The notes under the pieces: generated by a model | What the model saw: the letters and a program-made list of their open reading frames with translations, nothing else | Told to the model about the DNA's origin: nothing | Database searches by the model: none | In this document: piece after piece, positions 22,493 through 31,609 of the stretch | How positions within the stretch are numbered: position 1 is the stretch's first letter | How the letters are laid out: the number at the start of each line of letters is the position of its first letter | Position numbers and translations under genes: made by a program | Source: Oscillibacter sp. | GTDB lineage: Bacteria > Bacillota > Clostridia > Oscillospirales > Oscillospiraceae | NCBI GenBank assembly: GCA_017937405.1 | Contig: JAGBDS010000028.1 | Location: 1 to 57,167, forward strand | Reading direction: 5' to 3' | DNA: 57,167 nt

Positions 22493-25390
22493 ATGAAACG
22501 ATTATGGAAAACGAAGCTGCCAGCCTTCCTGCTGGCCATGGTCATGGTCATCGGCATGATCCCTGCGGCAGCCGCGGCCAAAACAGATGTGAATTACGAT
22601 GTGGATGCCGATGATGAAGTGGAGCTCAGCCGCTCTGATTTCCGAGACCTGTACAACGACTATGCCAGCAGCAGTAGCAGTAGTTTTTCCTATCTGGTCT
22701 TTACAGACTACAGCGACCTGGAGGATTACGGGTATTTTACGGCGACGAACAAGAGTGGTCGTACCGTGTCTCTGGATGAAGATAACATGAAAGATGTCTG
22801 GTTTTACTATACCAGCAGTGAAATATCCAGCAGCAGCGATTGCCAGCTGTCCGGCCTTACCTTTGTGGCGGACCGGAACGCGCCGGACGGCACCATGTCT
22901 CTGAAATTCCGGCTTGTGGGCACCAAGAGTTCGGATTATGTGGACGGCACCCTGAAAATCGCGGTGGACGGCGACAGCAAAAGCAGCACCTCCAGCACCA
23001 TTTCCTACGAGGTGAAGCCCGGCAGTATCGTGAACTTCAGCCGCTCTGACTTCAACAAACTGTTCCAGAAGAAGTATTCCGGCGATGTTTACCGGGTAGT
23101 TTTTGACCGGCCCGATTCCGATTCTTTTGATGAGGGAACGCTCTCCTGCGGTTCCACCCAGTTCTCCTACCGCTATCTGGAGGACGCCACATTCTACTAT
23201 GACAGCCGCTATGTCACCACCGCCGACGAGTACACGCTGGATAGCTTGTCCTTCAAGGCCGATAGCGACTTTGAAGATACCGTGAAGCTGCCCTTTACCG
23301 CCTACGGCACCAGCAGCAGCCGCTATGTGACAGGCACTGTGGAGATCACAGCCAGCGGCAAGTCCGGCAGCAAGTCCGCCGATATTATCTGGGAGGTAGA
23401 CCCCGATGACGACATCTCCTTCAACAAGCGGGACTTCCGGGACCTCTTTGAGGAGGAATACAGCAATTTCTACCGCCTGGAGTTCACCGCCTGTGAGGGC
23501 CTGGATGACTGCGGCAAGCTGTACGTCTACGACTATTCCAAAAAGGACGACGTCCGTATCCGCGAGAGCGCGCTGGACGACTATTACTTCTATTACAACT
23601 CCTCCGATGACGAGGATTATCAAATCAGCGACCTGACCTTCTATGCCGACGATAATGCCGACGGTGAAGTGGTGGAGCTGGATTTCACCCTTTACGGCGA
23701 AACCCGTTCCCAGACCGTCAAGGGTACGCTTCGCATTGAGATCGGCGATGTCAAGAGCACTTCTTCCAGCAAAACCGGTGACATCAACTATGTCGCCAAG
23801 CCGGAGGAAGAGGCGGTATTTGACCCGGATGACTTCAATGCGTTCTTCCAGAAGTCCTATTCCGGCGACATTCTGTATGTCCGCTTTACCGACTCCGAAA
23901 ACCTGAAAAACAGCAGCGGCAAGCTCTACTACCGCTATGACACCAGAAAGGAAGAGGTCTTCAGCGCCAGCGATCTGGACGACTACTATTTCTATTACGA
24001 CGAAGATGACATCCCGGACAACGACGACTACTGCTACCCGCTGGAGGATCTGAGCTTCGTCGCCAGCGACAGCTTCAGCGGCACGGTGACACTGAAATTT
24101 GTCGCCTACAAGTCCAGCAGCAAAAAGGTCACAGGCACGCTGGTCATCTCCTCCAAGAGCACGGATACCAGCGCCATCTCCACCAGCAGTGTCCGCTATT
24201 ACGCCACAGGCAGCAACGCTGTGCAGATCAACGCCAACGACATCGCCCGGGCCTACGCCAAGCAGTATCCCGGCGGCACCCTGCAGTCCGTGGACATCCT
24301 GAGCGTACCCGCCGCCGGCAGCCTGTACTATGACTACTACGGCAGCGGCAAGACTCTGCTCACCAGCCAGAACTGTAAGAGTCAGTCTTTCTACCGCAGC
24401 CCCAGCGCTGTCCAGCTTGACCTGAACCGGCTGACCTATATTCCCTCCGGCTCCAACTACTGCGGTTATATCCTGTACACCGCCAAAGGCACCAGTGGCT
24501 CCGTGCTGGGCACCATTCTCATCAGCGTGACCAAGTCCGCGGTGTCCGAGGTCTACGGCGTCACGCCCAAGAACACGGCTGTCACGATGCCCGCGTCCTC
24601 CCTTTACAGTGTGGTGTACAGCGCCACCGGCACCGCTCTGGCCTCCATCCAGCTGTTGGAGCTGCCCGCTGCCAGCGTCGGTACCGTTACCATCAGTGAC
24701 GGCTACCTCAGCACAAAGGCGAATACCTCTATCAAGTACACATACAGCGGTACCTCCAATTCCATGAGCCAGCTGAAATTCATCCCCGCCACCAACTACA
24801 CCGGCTCCGTAGAGATCCCCTATCTGGCCTATGATGCAAATGGAACTGCCATCGCCGTCGGCAAGTTCTGCCTGGGTGTGGTGAGCAGCCGGAAGACCTT
24901 CTCCGACATCAGCTCCTCCACCTGGTGCTACAAGTATGTGACGGAGCTGTCCGACGCCAAGGTCATTGACGGCTACACCGACGGCACCTTTAAGGAAAAA
25001 AACGCCATCACCTATGGTGCGGCGCTGAAGCTCATCATGCTGGCTGCCGGTTACCCCGAGCAGGCCAAGACCGGCACCCATGTGTTCAGCGGCTATCTCT
25101 CCCGTGCCCAGGCCGACGGACTTGTCAGCGGTAATGTGGACCTGAGCAAGCCCATCACCCGGCTGCAGGTGTCCCAGCTGGCCGCAAAGTCGCTGAAGCT
25201 GGACATCTACAATCTCTCCAGCGTGAAGCCCTTTACCGACACCACTGACCCCTATGTTCAGGCACTGAATGCCGCCGGCATCGTGGAGGGCTATTTCGCA
25301 AACGGGACCAGCACCTTCAAGCCCAACAACACCCTGACCCGCGGCCAGGTCTCCGCCATCGTGTGGCGGATGCGGAACTACAACAAATAA
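22493..25390 (+). CDS. Secreted surface protein with six tandem repeats and C-terminal SLH domains
   Basis: 965 residues. A signal peptide (MKRLWKTKLPAFLLAMVMVIG, cut near AAAAA-KT) leads to six tandem modules of about 115-125 residues. Each starts with a strand such as ISYEVKPGS or INYVAKPEE, carries a DF..LF motif (SDFNKLFQ, RDFRDLFE, DDFNAFFQ), an L-Y-Y-F-Y-Y stretch, and ends TGTLxI; the last two modules are more diverged. From about residue 805 come SLH-type segments (FSDISSSTWCYKYVTEL, VIDGYTDGTFKEKNAITYG; FTDTTDPYVQALNAAGIV, TFKPNNTLTRGQVSAIVWR), which bind pyruvylated wall polymer. Very rich in Ser, Asp and Tyr. GATGGAGGG precedes the chosen ATG; ATG 22475 is upstream of that site. 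Likely an adhesin or S-layer-associated protein; ligand unknown. Confidence 0.9.
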   Translation: MKRLWKTKLPAFLLAMVMVIGMIPAAAAAKTDVNYDVDADDEVELSRSDFRDLYNDYASSSSSSFSYLVFTDYSDLEDYGYFTATNKSGRTVSLDEDNMKDVWFYYTSSEISSSSDCQLSGLTFVADRNAPDGTMSLKFRLVGTKSSDYVDGTLKIAVDGDSKSSTSSTISYEVKPGSIVNFSRSDFNKLFQKKYSGDVYRVVFDRPDSDSFDEGTLSCGSTQFSYRYLEDATFYYDSRYVTTADEYTLDSLSFKADSDFEDTVKLPFTAYGTSSSRYVTGTVEITASGKSGSKSADIIWEVDPDDDISFNKRDFRDLFEEEYSNFYRLEFTACEGLDDCGKLYVYDYSKKDDVRIRESALDDYYFYYNSSDDEDYQISDLTFYADDNADGEVVELDFTLYGETRSQTVKGTLRIEIGDVKSTSSSKTGDINYVAKPEEEAVFDPDDFNAFFQKSYSGDILYVRFTDSENLKNSSGKLYYRYDTRKEEVFSASDLDDYYFYYDEDDIPDNDDYCYPLEDLSFVASDSFSGTVTLKFVAYKSSSKKVTGTLVISSKSTDTSAISTSSVRYYATGSNAVQINANDIARAYAKQYPGGTLQSVDILSVPAAGSLYYDYYGSGKTLLTSQNCKSQSFYRSPSAVQLDLNRLTYIPSGSNYCGYILYTAKGTSGSVLGTILISVTKSAVSEVYGVTPKNTAVTMPASSLYSVVYSATGTALASIQLLELPAASVGTVTISDGYLSTKANTSIKYTYSGTSNSMSQLKFIPATNYTGSVEIPYLAYDANGTAIAVGKFCLGVVSSRKTFSDISSSTWCYKYVTELSDAKVIDGYTDGTFKEKNAITYGAALKLIMLAAGYPEQAKTGTHVFSGYLSRAQADGLVSGNVDLSKPITRLQVSQLAAKSLKLDIYNLSSVKPFTDTTDPYVQALNAAGIVEGYFANGTSTFKPNNTLTRGQVSAIVWRMRNYNK

Positions 25391-25409
25391 GCCTCCCTAT
25401 GCAGAAAAC

Positions 25410-25438
25410 ATCCCGCGCCGAATGGCGCGGGATATTTT
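25410..25438 (+). terminator. Terminator of the SLH protein gene
   Basis: Perfect 10-bp stem ATCCCGCGCC / GGCGCGGGAT with loop GAAT, then ATTTTTC. Confidence 0.92.
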
Positions 25439-25450
25439 TCTGTGACTGGC

Positions 25451-26350
25451 TTACTTCTGAACGCTCCTGCCCAACACGTCAGAAACTTCGGAAATGGTGA
25501 TGAACGCATCGGGGTCCACCTCCGTTACCAGGGCCTTCATTTTAGCGATTTGGAAGCGGTTCACTACGAAGTAGATGATGGTCTGGTCAGTGCCGGAGTA
25601 GTATCCCCGGGCGCCGATATGGGTAATGCCCCGGCCAAAGGCGTCGGAGAGGGCATTGCTGATAGCGTCGGCCTTTGTGGTGACGATCATGGCGGACTTG
25701 GCCTTGTCCAGGCCCTCCACGATGAAGTCTACTGCCTTAATAGCCGCGCAGTAGGTCACAATGGAATACAGCGGCAGGATCCAGCTCCGAAAAACGCAGC
25801 CGATCACGATGTACAGCAGCACATTATAGGCCATGACAAAGGACCCCACCGTCAGCCCCAGCCGCTTGGCGAAGATCACCGCCATGACCTCGATGCCGTC
25901 AATGGCGCCGCCGAAGCGGATGGTCATGCCGCTGCCGATGCCGGAGATCAATCCGCCAAACAGGGCGCACAGCAGCAGGTCCTGCCCTGCGAAGGGAGAT
26001 GCGGCGGACACGTCCACCGGCAGGATATCGGTGATGATAAAGGAAGCGGCGGAGTAAACGAACACCGCCCAAATGGAGTAAATGGTAAACACGATGCCTT
26101 GCTTCTTTAGGCCGAACAGAAACAGGGGAACATTCAGGAGCAGCAGAAACAAGGACAGGGTGTAGGCCTCCGGCGTGATCTGCCACAGCAGCATGGAGGT
26201 GCCGGAGATGCCGCTGTCGTACAGGTGGACAGGTGCCAGGAACATGGTGACGCCCACGGCGTTGATAACACCTGCCGCGAACAGCAGCAAAAAGGACATC
26301 GGCCGCAGGCCGTGAAGCTGAGTCTTCATCGTTTTCATAACGTTTTTCAC
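25451..26350 (-). CDS. YitT family membrane protein
   Basis: 299 residues: five to six membrane segments (DUF161/YitT_membrane; FAAGVINAVGVTMFLAPV, GGLISGIGSGMTIRFGGAIDG) and a soluble C-terminal DUF2179 domain (SAMIVTTKADAISNALSD, GITHIGARGYYSGTDQTIIYFVVNRFQIAKMKALV). Function of the family is not established; YitT-type proteins are widespread in Firmicutes. The start is GTG at 26350 with GGAGGTAATCT upstream. It lies downstream of the amidohydrolase gene on the same strand but a hairpin separates them. Confidence 0.9.
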   Translation of the reverse strand: MKNVMKTMKTQLHGLRPMSFLLLFAAGVINAVGVTMFLAPVHLYDSGISGTSMLLWQITPEAYTLSLFLLLLNVPLFLFGLKKQGIVFTIYSIWAVFVYSAASFIITDILPVDVSAASPFAGQDLLLCALFGGLISGIGSGMTIRFGGAIDGIEVMAVIFAKRLGLTVGSFVMAYNVLLYIVIGCVFRSWILPLYSIVTYCAAIKAVDFIVEGLDKAKSAMIVTTKADAISNALSDAFGRGITHIGARGYYSGTDQTIIYFVVNRFQIAKMKALVTEVDPDAFITISEVSDVLGRSVQK

Positions 26351-26377
26351 AGATTACCTCCTAAAAAGATATAAATA

Positions 26378-26403
26378 GTGGCTCCATGATACCATGGAGC
26401 CAC
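26378..26403 (-). terminator. Hairpin between amidohydrolase and yitT genes
   Basis: Perfect 11-bp inverted repeat GTGGCTCCATG / CATGGAGCCAC with a 4-base loop. On the minus strand it is followed by TATTTATATCTTTTT, so it is probably the terminator of the amidohydrolase gene; the T-run is imperfect and an operator role is possible. Confidence 0.55.
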
Positions 26404-26457
26404 CGCAAAACGCCGCTAAGTATCTGTTAAGAAAAATCGCGGAGCTTCTTTTGTGGG

Positions 26458-28041
26458 TCACAGGATGTGCCCGCTGCGTGCTTCGGTAAATTGCCCCCCA
26501 GCAATAGCCGGAACGCCGTTTACGAACACATAATCCATCCCTTGTGCCAGCCGTTCCGGCGCCAACCAGGTGTCCGCCTCATGGACCCGTTCCAAGCGGA
26601 ACAGGCACAGGTCCGCGTCGGCGCCCACTTCAATACGGCCCTTTTTTGTAAGGCCGAAACGGTCCGCAGGCTGCCGGGTCATTTTCCGCACGGCATCCGG
26701 CAGAGTCAGCACCCCCCGCTTGCGGACATAGGTTTCCAAAATCCGGGCAAAAGAACCGTAGACCCTGCGGTGGAGCAGGCCGCTGTCGGGATAGGTGGCG
26801 TCGGAGATCACGCTGGAGAAGGGGACCCGCAGAATATCATCGATGTCCTCCTCATGGGCAATGGTGTCGATCATGGAGACAGCACAGTGCTCCTCCGCCA
26901 GCAGGTCAAACAGGACGTCATAGGGGTCTTTGCCGCGGATTTCGGCGATCTCCAGGATCGACTTGCCCTCCAAGCGCTGGTTTTCCGGACGGTGGAGGGA
27001 GGTGGGGTAGATGTTTTCAAAGCCCATCAACATGGAAATATTCTCAAAATCCGCTCCTGTTTCCATCCGACCGCGTATCTTTGCCCGCTGTACAGGGTCC
27101 TGAAGGGCTTCCGTCAGGGCTGACATACCACCGGCCACGAACTCCGGGGGCAGAACGTGGATGAGCTGGGTAGAACCGGCGGAATAGGGGTACACATCAC
27201 AGGAGATGTCCAGCCCCTCCTGCCGGGCCCGGGTCAGCATCTCCAGCATTTCCGGCACCAGGCGGCGCCAGTTCTTTTTCCCGATGGCTTTCAAGTGGCT
27301 GACCTCCACCGGGGTATCCAGTGCCCGGGCAACGGTCATCATTTCCCGCAGGGACTCCACCACGCCGTCGCCCTCCTGCCGCATATGGACAGTGACAGTG
27401 ACGCCGGAACCACGCAGGGGCTCCAAGGCCCGAATCAGGCCGCCGGTATCGTAAAAGCACTCCGGGGCGTAGCCCAGGCCCAAAGAAACGCCGGTGGCTC
27501 CACCGGACAGGCAGCGCTCCAACAGGACGTGGAGTTTGTGGTATTCTTCGTCTGTCAGGGGTGCGTCCCGGAAGCCTGCCACGCAGGCCCGGAGGGTGCC
27601 CATACCCACCAGCATCCCATTGTTCAGCCGCTGGGGCACCGTGGATGCCTGAGCGCGGTAGTCCGCCAGAGTAGGGAAGTCCCGCCCCTCCGGCAGGCCG
27701 CCCACGATGGGGGCCAGGTAGCGGAGCAGTTCGTCTCGGTGCGGACCAGCCACCGGGGCCAGAGACAGTCCGCAGTTCCCGTTCAGCACAGTGGTCAGGC
27801 CCTGGGCCAACTCCGCCTTGCCGTAGTCCGGACCGAACAGGGCGCTGTCGCCGTGGCGATGGATGTCGATAAAGCCCGGGGTCAGATACCTCCCGGCGGC
27901 GTCAATGACCTGGGCGGCAGACGCCTCCTCCAGCCGTCCCAGGGCGGCAATGGCCCCACCCTGGACCGCCACATCGCCCAGGAAAGCCGGGGTGCCGGAG
28001 CCGTCCAAAATGCGGGCGTTTCGAATCAGATAATCGTACAA
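26458..28041 (-). CDS. N-acyl-D-amino-acid deacylase family amidohydrolase
   Basis: 527 residues, metal-dependent amidohydrolase barrel. The N-terminal composite domain (YLIRNARILDGSGTPAFLGDVAVQ) leads to the first metal site GFIDIHRHGDSALF, then NGNCGLSLAP, whose cysteine matches the zinc-bridging cysteine of D-aminoacylases, VSHLKAIGKKNW with a further ligand histidine, and SDATYPDSGLLHRRVYGSFARIL near the C-terminus, typical of the D-aminoacylase/dihydroorotase-like group. Start is TTG 28041 behind AGAGGTGG. It would release acyl groups from N-acyl-D-amino acids or hydrolyse a related amide; the exact substrate is not predictable. Confidence 0.85.
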   Translation of the reverse strand: MYDYLIRNARILDGSGTPAFLGDVAVQGGAIAALGRLEEASAAQVIDAAGRYLTPGFIDIHRHGDSALFGPDYGKAELAQGLTTVLNGNCGLSLAPVAGPHRDELLRYLAPIVGGLPEGRDFPTLADYRAQASTVPQRLNNGMLVGMGTLRACVAGFRDAPLTDEEYHKLHVLLERCLSGGATGVSLGLGYAPECFYDTGGLIRALEPLRGSGVTVTVHMRQEGDGVVESLREMMTVARALDTPVEVSHLKAIGKKNWRRLVPEMLEMLTRARQEGLDISCDVYPYSAGSTQLIHVLPPEFVAGGMSALTEALQDPVQRAKIRGRMETGADFENISMLMGFENIYPTSLHRPENQRLEGKSILEIAEIRGKDPYDVLFDLLAEEHCAVSMIDTIAHEEDIDDILRVPFSSVISDATYPDSGLLHRRVYGSFARILETYVRKRGVLTLPDAVRKMTRQPADRFGLTKKGRIEVGADADLCLFRLERVHEADTWLAPERLAQGMDYVFVNGVPAIAGGQFTEARSGHIL

Positions 28042-28110
28042 AAAGGGCCACCTCTTTTCTATGCCCCCAGTGTAGCACTGAGGGGCCCAATTTGCAAACC
28101 GGATACTGCA

Positions 28111-28141
28111 AAAAACGCGGACGCCCTTCTGGGCGTCCGCG
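28111..28141 (-). terminator. Terminator of pta
   Basis: Perfect 11-bp stem CGCGGACGCCC / GGGCGTCCGCG with a 4-base loop, followed on the minus strand by TTTTTT. Confidence 0.92.
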
Positions 28142-28158
28142 CTGCTATGTAGAAAAAC

Positions 28159-29139
28159 TCAGTCGTTGCACAGGCCAGCGGTGATGATAGCCATGGAGTA
28201 GACCTCCTGGGCGTTGCAGCCGCGGCTCAGGTCGTTGATGGGGGCGTTCAGGCCCTGCAGGATGGGGCCGTAGGCGTCAAAGCCACCCATACGCTGGCAG
28301 ATCTTGTAGCCGATGTTGCCGGCGTTGATGTCGGGGAAGATGAAGGTGTTGGCGTGGCCGGCCACGTTGGAGTTGGGGCACTTGGTACGGGCCACGGTGG
28401 GGGACACGGCGGCGTCGAACTGCAGCTCGCCGTCGATAGCCATGTCGGGCGCGGCGGCCTTGGCCTTGGCGCAGGCATTGCGCATCTTGTCCACGTCCTC
28501 GCCCTTGCCGGAACCCAGGGTGGAGTAGCTCAGGAAAGCGACCTTGGGATCGATGCCGAAGACCTTAGCGGTAGCGGCAGTCTCCAGAGCGATCTCAACC
28601 AGCTCGTCCTCGGAGGGCTTGATGTTGATGGCGCAGTCGCCCATAGCCAGGACCTCGCGGTCGCCGGTAGCGGAGTCGCGGACCAAAATGAAGCAGGAAG
28701 ACACGATCTTGCTGCCGGGCTTGGTCTTGATGATCTGCAGAGCGGGACGGACAGTATCGGCGGTGGAGTAGGTGGCGCCGCCCAGCAGGGCGTCGGCATA
28801 GCCCATCTTCACCAGCATGGTGCCGAAGTAGTTGGCCTGCATCAAGGCGTCGCGGCACTGCTCAGCGGTCATCTTGCCCTTGCGCAGCTCCACCATGGTA
28901 TCCACCATCTTGTCCATATCCTCAAAGGTGGCGGGATCGATGATGATGGCGCCCCGGATGTTGAAGCCGATCTCCTCGGCGGCCTTCTGGATCTCCTCCT
29001 CATTGCCCACCAGAACGGGGGTCAGGAAGGTACCGGACAGCAGACGGGCGGAAGCTTCCAGAATGCGGGGATCGGTGCCCTCGGTGAAGACGATCTTGCG
29101 GGGATGGGCCTTCAGCTTTTTGATCAGAAACTCAAACAT
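28159..29139 (-). CDS. pta: Phosphate acetyltransferase
   Basis: Converts acetyl-CoA and phosphate to acetyl phosphate, the step before ATP formation by acetate kinase in fermentation. 326 residues, the short form without N-terminal regulatory domains. Conserved stretches: RKIVFTEGTDPRILEASARLL, GYADALLGGATYSTADTVRPALQIIKTKPG, FLSYSTLGSGKGEDVDKM, GELQFDAAVSP and NVAGHANTFIFPDINAGNIGYK. Start ATG 29139 with GGGAGGAA upstream. Single gene with its own promoter and terminator; no ackA is adjacent in the window. Confidence 0.97.
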   Translation of the reverse strand: MFEFLIKKLKAHPRKIVFTEGTDPRILEASARLLSGTFLTPVLVGNEEEIQKAAEEIGFNIRGAIIIDPATFEDMDKMVDTMVELRKGKMTAEQCRDALMQANYFGTMLVKMGYADALLGGATYSTADTVRPALQIIKTKPGSKIVSSCFILVRDSATGDREVLAMGDCAINIKPSEDELVEIALETAATAKVFGIDPKVAFLSYSTLGSGKGEDVDKMRNACAKAKAAAPDMAIDGELQFDAAVSPTVARTKCPNSNVAGHANTFIFPDINAGNIGYKICQRMGGFDAYGPILQGLNAPINDLSRGCNAQEVYSMAIITAGLCND

Positions 29140-29191
29140 AATGATTTCCTCCCTATCGATTTGCGTTTTTTCGGGTCATTATACTGAATTT

Positions 29192-29219
29192 ATTATACAC
29201 GACTGAACCAACGGGTCAA
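29192..29219 (-). promoter_or_regulatory. Promoter of pta
   Basis: Minus strand TTGACC, 16 bases, TATAAT, about 50 bases upstream of the ATG. The 308-base gap 29140-29447 is AT-rich and otherwise holds only the rightward promoter at 29369. Confidence 0.75.
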
Positions 29220-29368
29220 TTAAAAAAACACAAATATCAGCACAAAAATTCACACTCCGGTAACCAATTCTTCCGTCAAATATGCAAGACTGTCCAATGG
29301 TTTTCTATATTTTGCGAAAAAAACCGCAAAATACCGGGAAATGTGAACCATTTGACAAGTGAAAAAGC

Positions 29369-29397
29369 TTGACGGCCCGCAGAAAAAGCGGTATGAT
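29369..29397 (+). promoter_or_regulatory. Promoter of the M23 peptidase gene
   Basis: TTGACG, 17 bases, TATGAT, 51 bases before the start codon. Confidence 0.75.
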
Positions 29398-29447
29398 AAA
29401 AAATAGTAACAAATTGTAACTTTTTCATGTGCAGATATAGGAGAGCA

Positions 29448-31175
29448 ATGAGTCAGGATTTAAAGAAGAAAAAACAGGATACCGTCCAGCCGGAACGGAC
29501 GGCCCGGATCGCTCCTTCAGAGCGGCGGCGGACCCGTGCGGCCATTCCGGACTGGGAAGAACCCACCGCATCAAAGCGGGAGGAGCGTCCGCCGGAAGGC
29601 GGCCTGTCCAGCTGGTATCAGCAGATGCGCCGAAATGCCCGGCACGCGCAACGTCGGTGGCGCCACATCGTCCGGGAGATGCGGAAGCACAACTTTCCGG
29701 AGTCGGAGCGGGCCCCTATCCTTCTGGTACTGTTTGCCTGGAATATGCTGCCCATGCTGGGCAGCCTTCTGCGGGAAAAGACCTGGGGCCGGCGGAAGCA
29801 TGCCTTCCACTCCGTGGAGCGGCTGTGGGCCAATATGGAGCGGCACCGTCTCCATCCGGCGATGTTTCTTGGTATCGGCTGCACACTGGCAGTGGTCATC
29901 GCCCTGTGCTCCGTGTACACGGTGGGCACCACGGTGACCTACGACGGCGAGGTCATCGGCGCTGTGGAGTCCCAGGCCACGGCGGATGCGGCCCGCTCCC
30001 GGCTGGAGCGCATCACCACCCGTACTCTGGGTGAGAGCTTCACCATCGACGACTCCCTGATCCAGTATTCCTCCGGCCTTTTAAAGCGGCAGGATGTGGT
30101 GGATGGGGATACCTTTGAAGTGGACCTGTCCGAGGAGATCGGCCTGGTGACCCCGGCCTACTGCCTGTATGTGGACGGTGAGCGCATCGGCGCCACGCCC
30201 TACGAGGGCGCTCTGGAAGAGCTGATGGAGCAAATGAAGACTGCCGTCACCAACGAGGACACGGTCTCCTGCTCTTTTGCGGAGGATGTGGAGATCAAAC
30301 AGGAATATGTCTCCACGGATGAGATCATGAATCTGGGCTACCTGGCGGAGACGCTGTACAGCACCAAGACCGCCGAGGTGACCTACGAGGTCAAGAAGGG
30401 CGACACCTGGTCCGAGATCGCCGAGGCCCACGACCTGACCAGCAAGGAACTACTGGCCCTGAACCCCGGCTATGACATCAACAAGCTGCAGATCGGCGAA
30501 GTGCTGACCCTGTCCGCCTCCGTGCCTTACCTGACCATGACGGTGGTCCAGCGGGAGCGGTATGTGGACGAGGTGATGTACGACATTGAGTACACCGACA
30601 CCGCCAACCTCTACAAGGGCGACTACAAGGTCACCTCTGCCGGCCAGTACGGCGCCGCCGATGTGGTGGCGACGGTCACCTACGTCAATGGTGAGGAGAC
30701 GGAGCGCACGGTCCTGTCCTCCGTGACGCTGCGGGAGCCCGTGACGGAGCAGCGGCTCCGGGGCACCAAGGAGCGTCCTACCTGGCATCCCACCGGCACC
30801 TTCCGCTGGCCTGTGTCCGGCCGCATCACTTCTTACTTCGGCGGGCGGAAGTCTCCCGGCGGCATCGGTTCCACCAACCACAAGGGCATCGACATCGCGG
30901 CGCCCAGAGGCACGCCGGTCTACGCGGCGGACGGCGGCACCGTCACCTACGCCGGCTGGATGAGCGGCTACGGCTACCTGGTGCGGATCGACCACGGCAA
31001 CGGCTACGTGACCTATTACGGCCACAACAGCAGCCTGACCGTGTCTGTGGGCCAGCACGTCTACAAGGGCCAGCAGATCGCCCGGGTGGGCTCCACCGGC
31101 AACTCCACCGGCAATCACTGCCACTTCGAGGTCCGCTACAACGGCGTGGCAAAGAATCCCCTGAATTATCTGTAA
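29448..31175 (+). CDS. Membrane-anchored M23 peptidase with LysM and G5 domains
   Basis: 575 residues. A long basic cytoplasmic N-terminus (about 135 residues, rich in R/K) precedes one membrane segment (FLGIGCTLAVVIALCSVYTVG). Outside are a middle region, a LysM domain (TYEVKKGDTWSEIAEAHDLTSKELLALNPG) near residue 325-370 that binds peptidoglycan, a G5-like domain (residues about 380-440), and a C-terminal M23 domain with zinc ligands in HKGIDIAAPRGTPVYAADGG and HCHFEVRYNG, and the start ITSYFGGRKSPGG. It should cleave peptide cross-links in the wall, or act as a scaffold in wall remodelling. ATG 29448 has AGGAGAGC upstream; GTG 29427 lies before that site. Confidence 0.9.
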   Translation: MSQDLKKKKQDTVQPERTARIAPSERRRTRAAIPDWEEPTASKREERPPEGGLSSWYQQMRRNARHAQRRWRHIVREMRKHNFPESERAPILLVLFAWNMLPMLGSLLREKTWGRRKHAFHSVERLWANMERHRLHPAMFLGIGCTLAVVIALCSVYTVGTTVTYDGEVIGAVESQATADAARSRLERITTRTLGESFTIDDSLIQYSSGLLKRQDVVDGDTFEVDLSEEIGLVTPAYCLYVDGERIGATPYEGALEELMEQMKTAVTNEDTVSCSFAEDVEIKQEYVSTDEIMNLGYLAETLYSTKTAEVTYEVKKGDTWSEIAEAHDLTSKELLALNPGYDINKLQIGEVLTLSASVPYLTMTVVQRERYVDEVMYDIEYTDTANLYKGDYKVTSAGQYGAADVVATVTYVNGEETERTVLSSVTLREPVTEQRLRGTKERPTWHPTGTFRWPVSGRITSYFGGRKSPGGIGSTNHKGIDIAAPRGTPVYAADGGTVTYAGWMSGYGYLVRIDHGNGYVTYYGHNSSLTVSVGQHVYKGQQIARVGSTGNSTGNHCHFEVRYNGVAKNPLNYL

Positions 31176-31189
31176 TGAGGTGACGCATA

Positions 31190-31573
31190 ATGGGCTGTGA
31201 ATTTCTGAACCTGCAGGAGCCCAACGAAGGGCCTTATTCCGACCTGGTGGCCGTAGATGGCAAGTTCCTGTTTCTCTCCGGTCTGGTATCCGAGGATTTT
31301 GAAACCGGAGAGCTGGTCCCCGGCGACATTGCCGCGGAGACTCGGCAGACCCTGAAGAATCTGGCTATGATCCTGGAGCGGTACGGCTCCGATATGGACC
31401 ATGTGGTCCGCATCGAGGTCATCCTGGCGGATTTCTCGGAACGGGACGCCATGAACGAGGAGTACGTGAAGCATTTCGACCCCGCTCACAAGCCAGCCCG
31501 CCTGTGCTTCGGCGGCGTGGATTTGGCGGATGGCTGCAAGATCGAGATCATGGCTACCGCCGTCAGAAAATAA
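31190..31573 (+). CDS. RidA family (YjgF/YER057c) protein
   Basis: 127 residues, the normal length of RidA-type reactive-imine deaminases. Typical pieces: GPYSDLVAVDGKFLFLSG, DIAAETRQTLKNLAMILERYGSDMDHVVRIEVILADFSE, and the C-terminal active-site segment HKPARLCFGGVDLADGCKIEIMATA with the substrate-binding arginine. It follows the M23 gene by 14 bases behind TGAGGTGAC and may be co-transcribed. In true RidA the enzyme removes 2-aminoacrylate-type imines; members of other Rid groups differ, so the substrate is provisional. Confidence 0.88.
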   Translation: MGCEFLNLQEPNEGPYSDLVAVDGKFLFLSGLVSEDFETGELVPGDIAAETRQTLKNLAMILERYGSDMDHVVRIEVILADFSERDAMNEEYVKHFDPAHKPARLCFGGVDLADGCKIEIMATAVRK

Positions 31574-31580
31574 CGAAAAG

Positions 31581-31609
31581 CACCGGGAAGTTTGCTTCCC
31601 GGTGTTTTT
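31581..31609 (+). terminator. Terminator of ridA, bidirectional
   Basis: Perfect 10-bp stem CACCGGGAAG / CTTCCCGGTG with loop TTTG, TTTTT on the right and A-rich on the left, between convergent genes. Confidence 0.9.
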
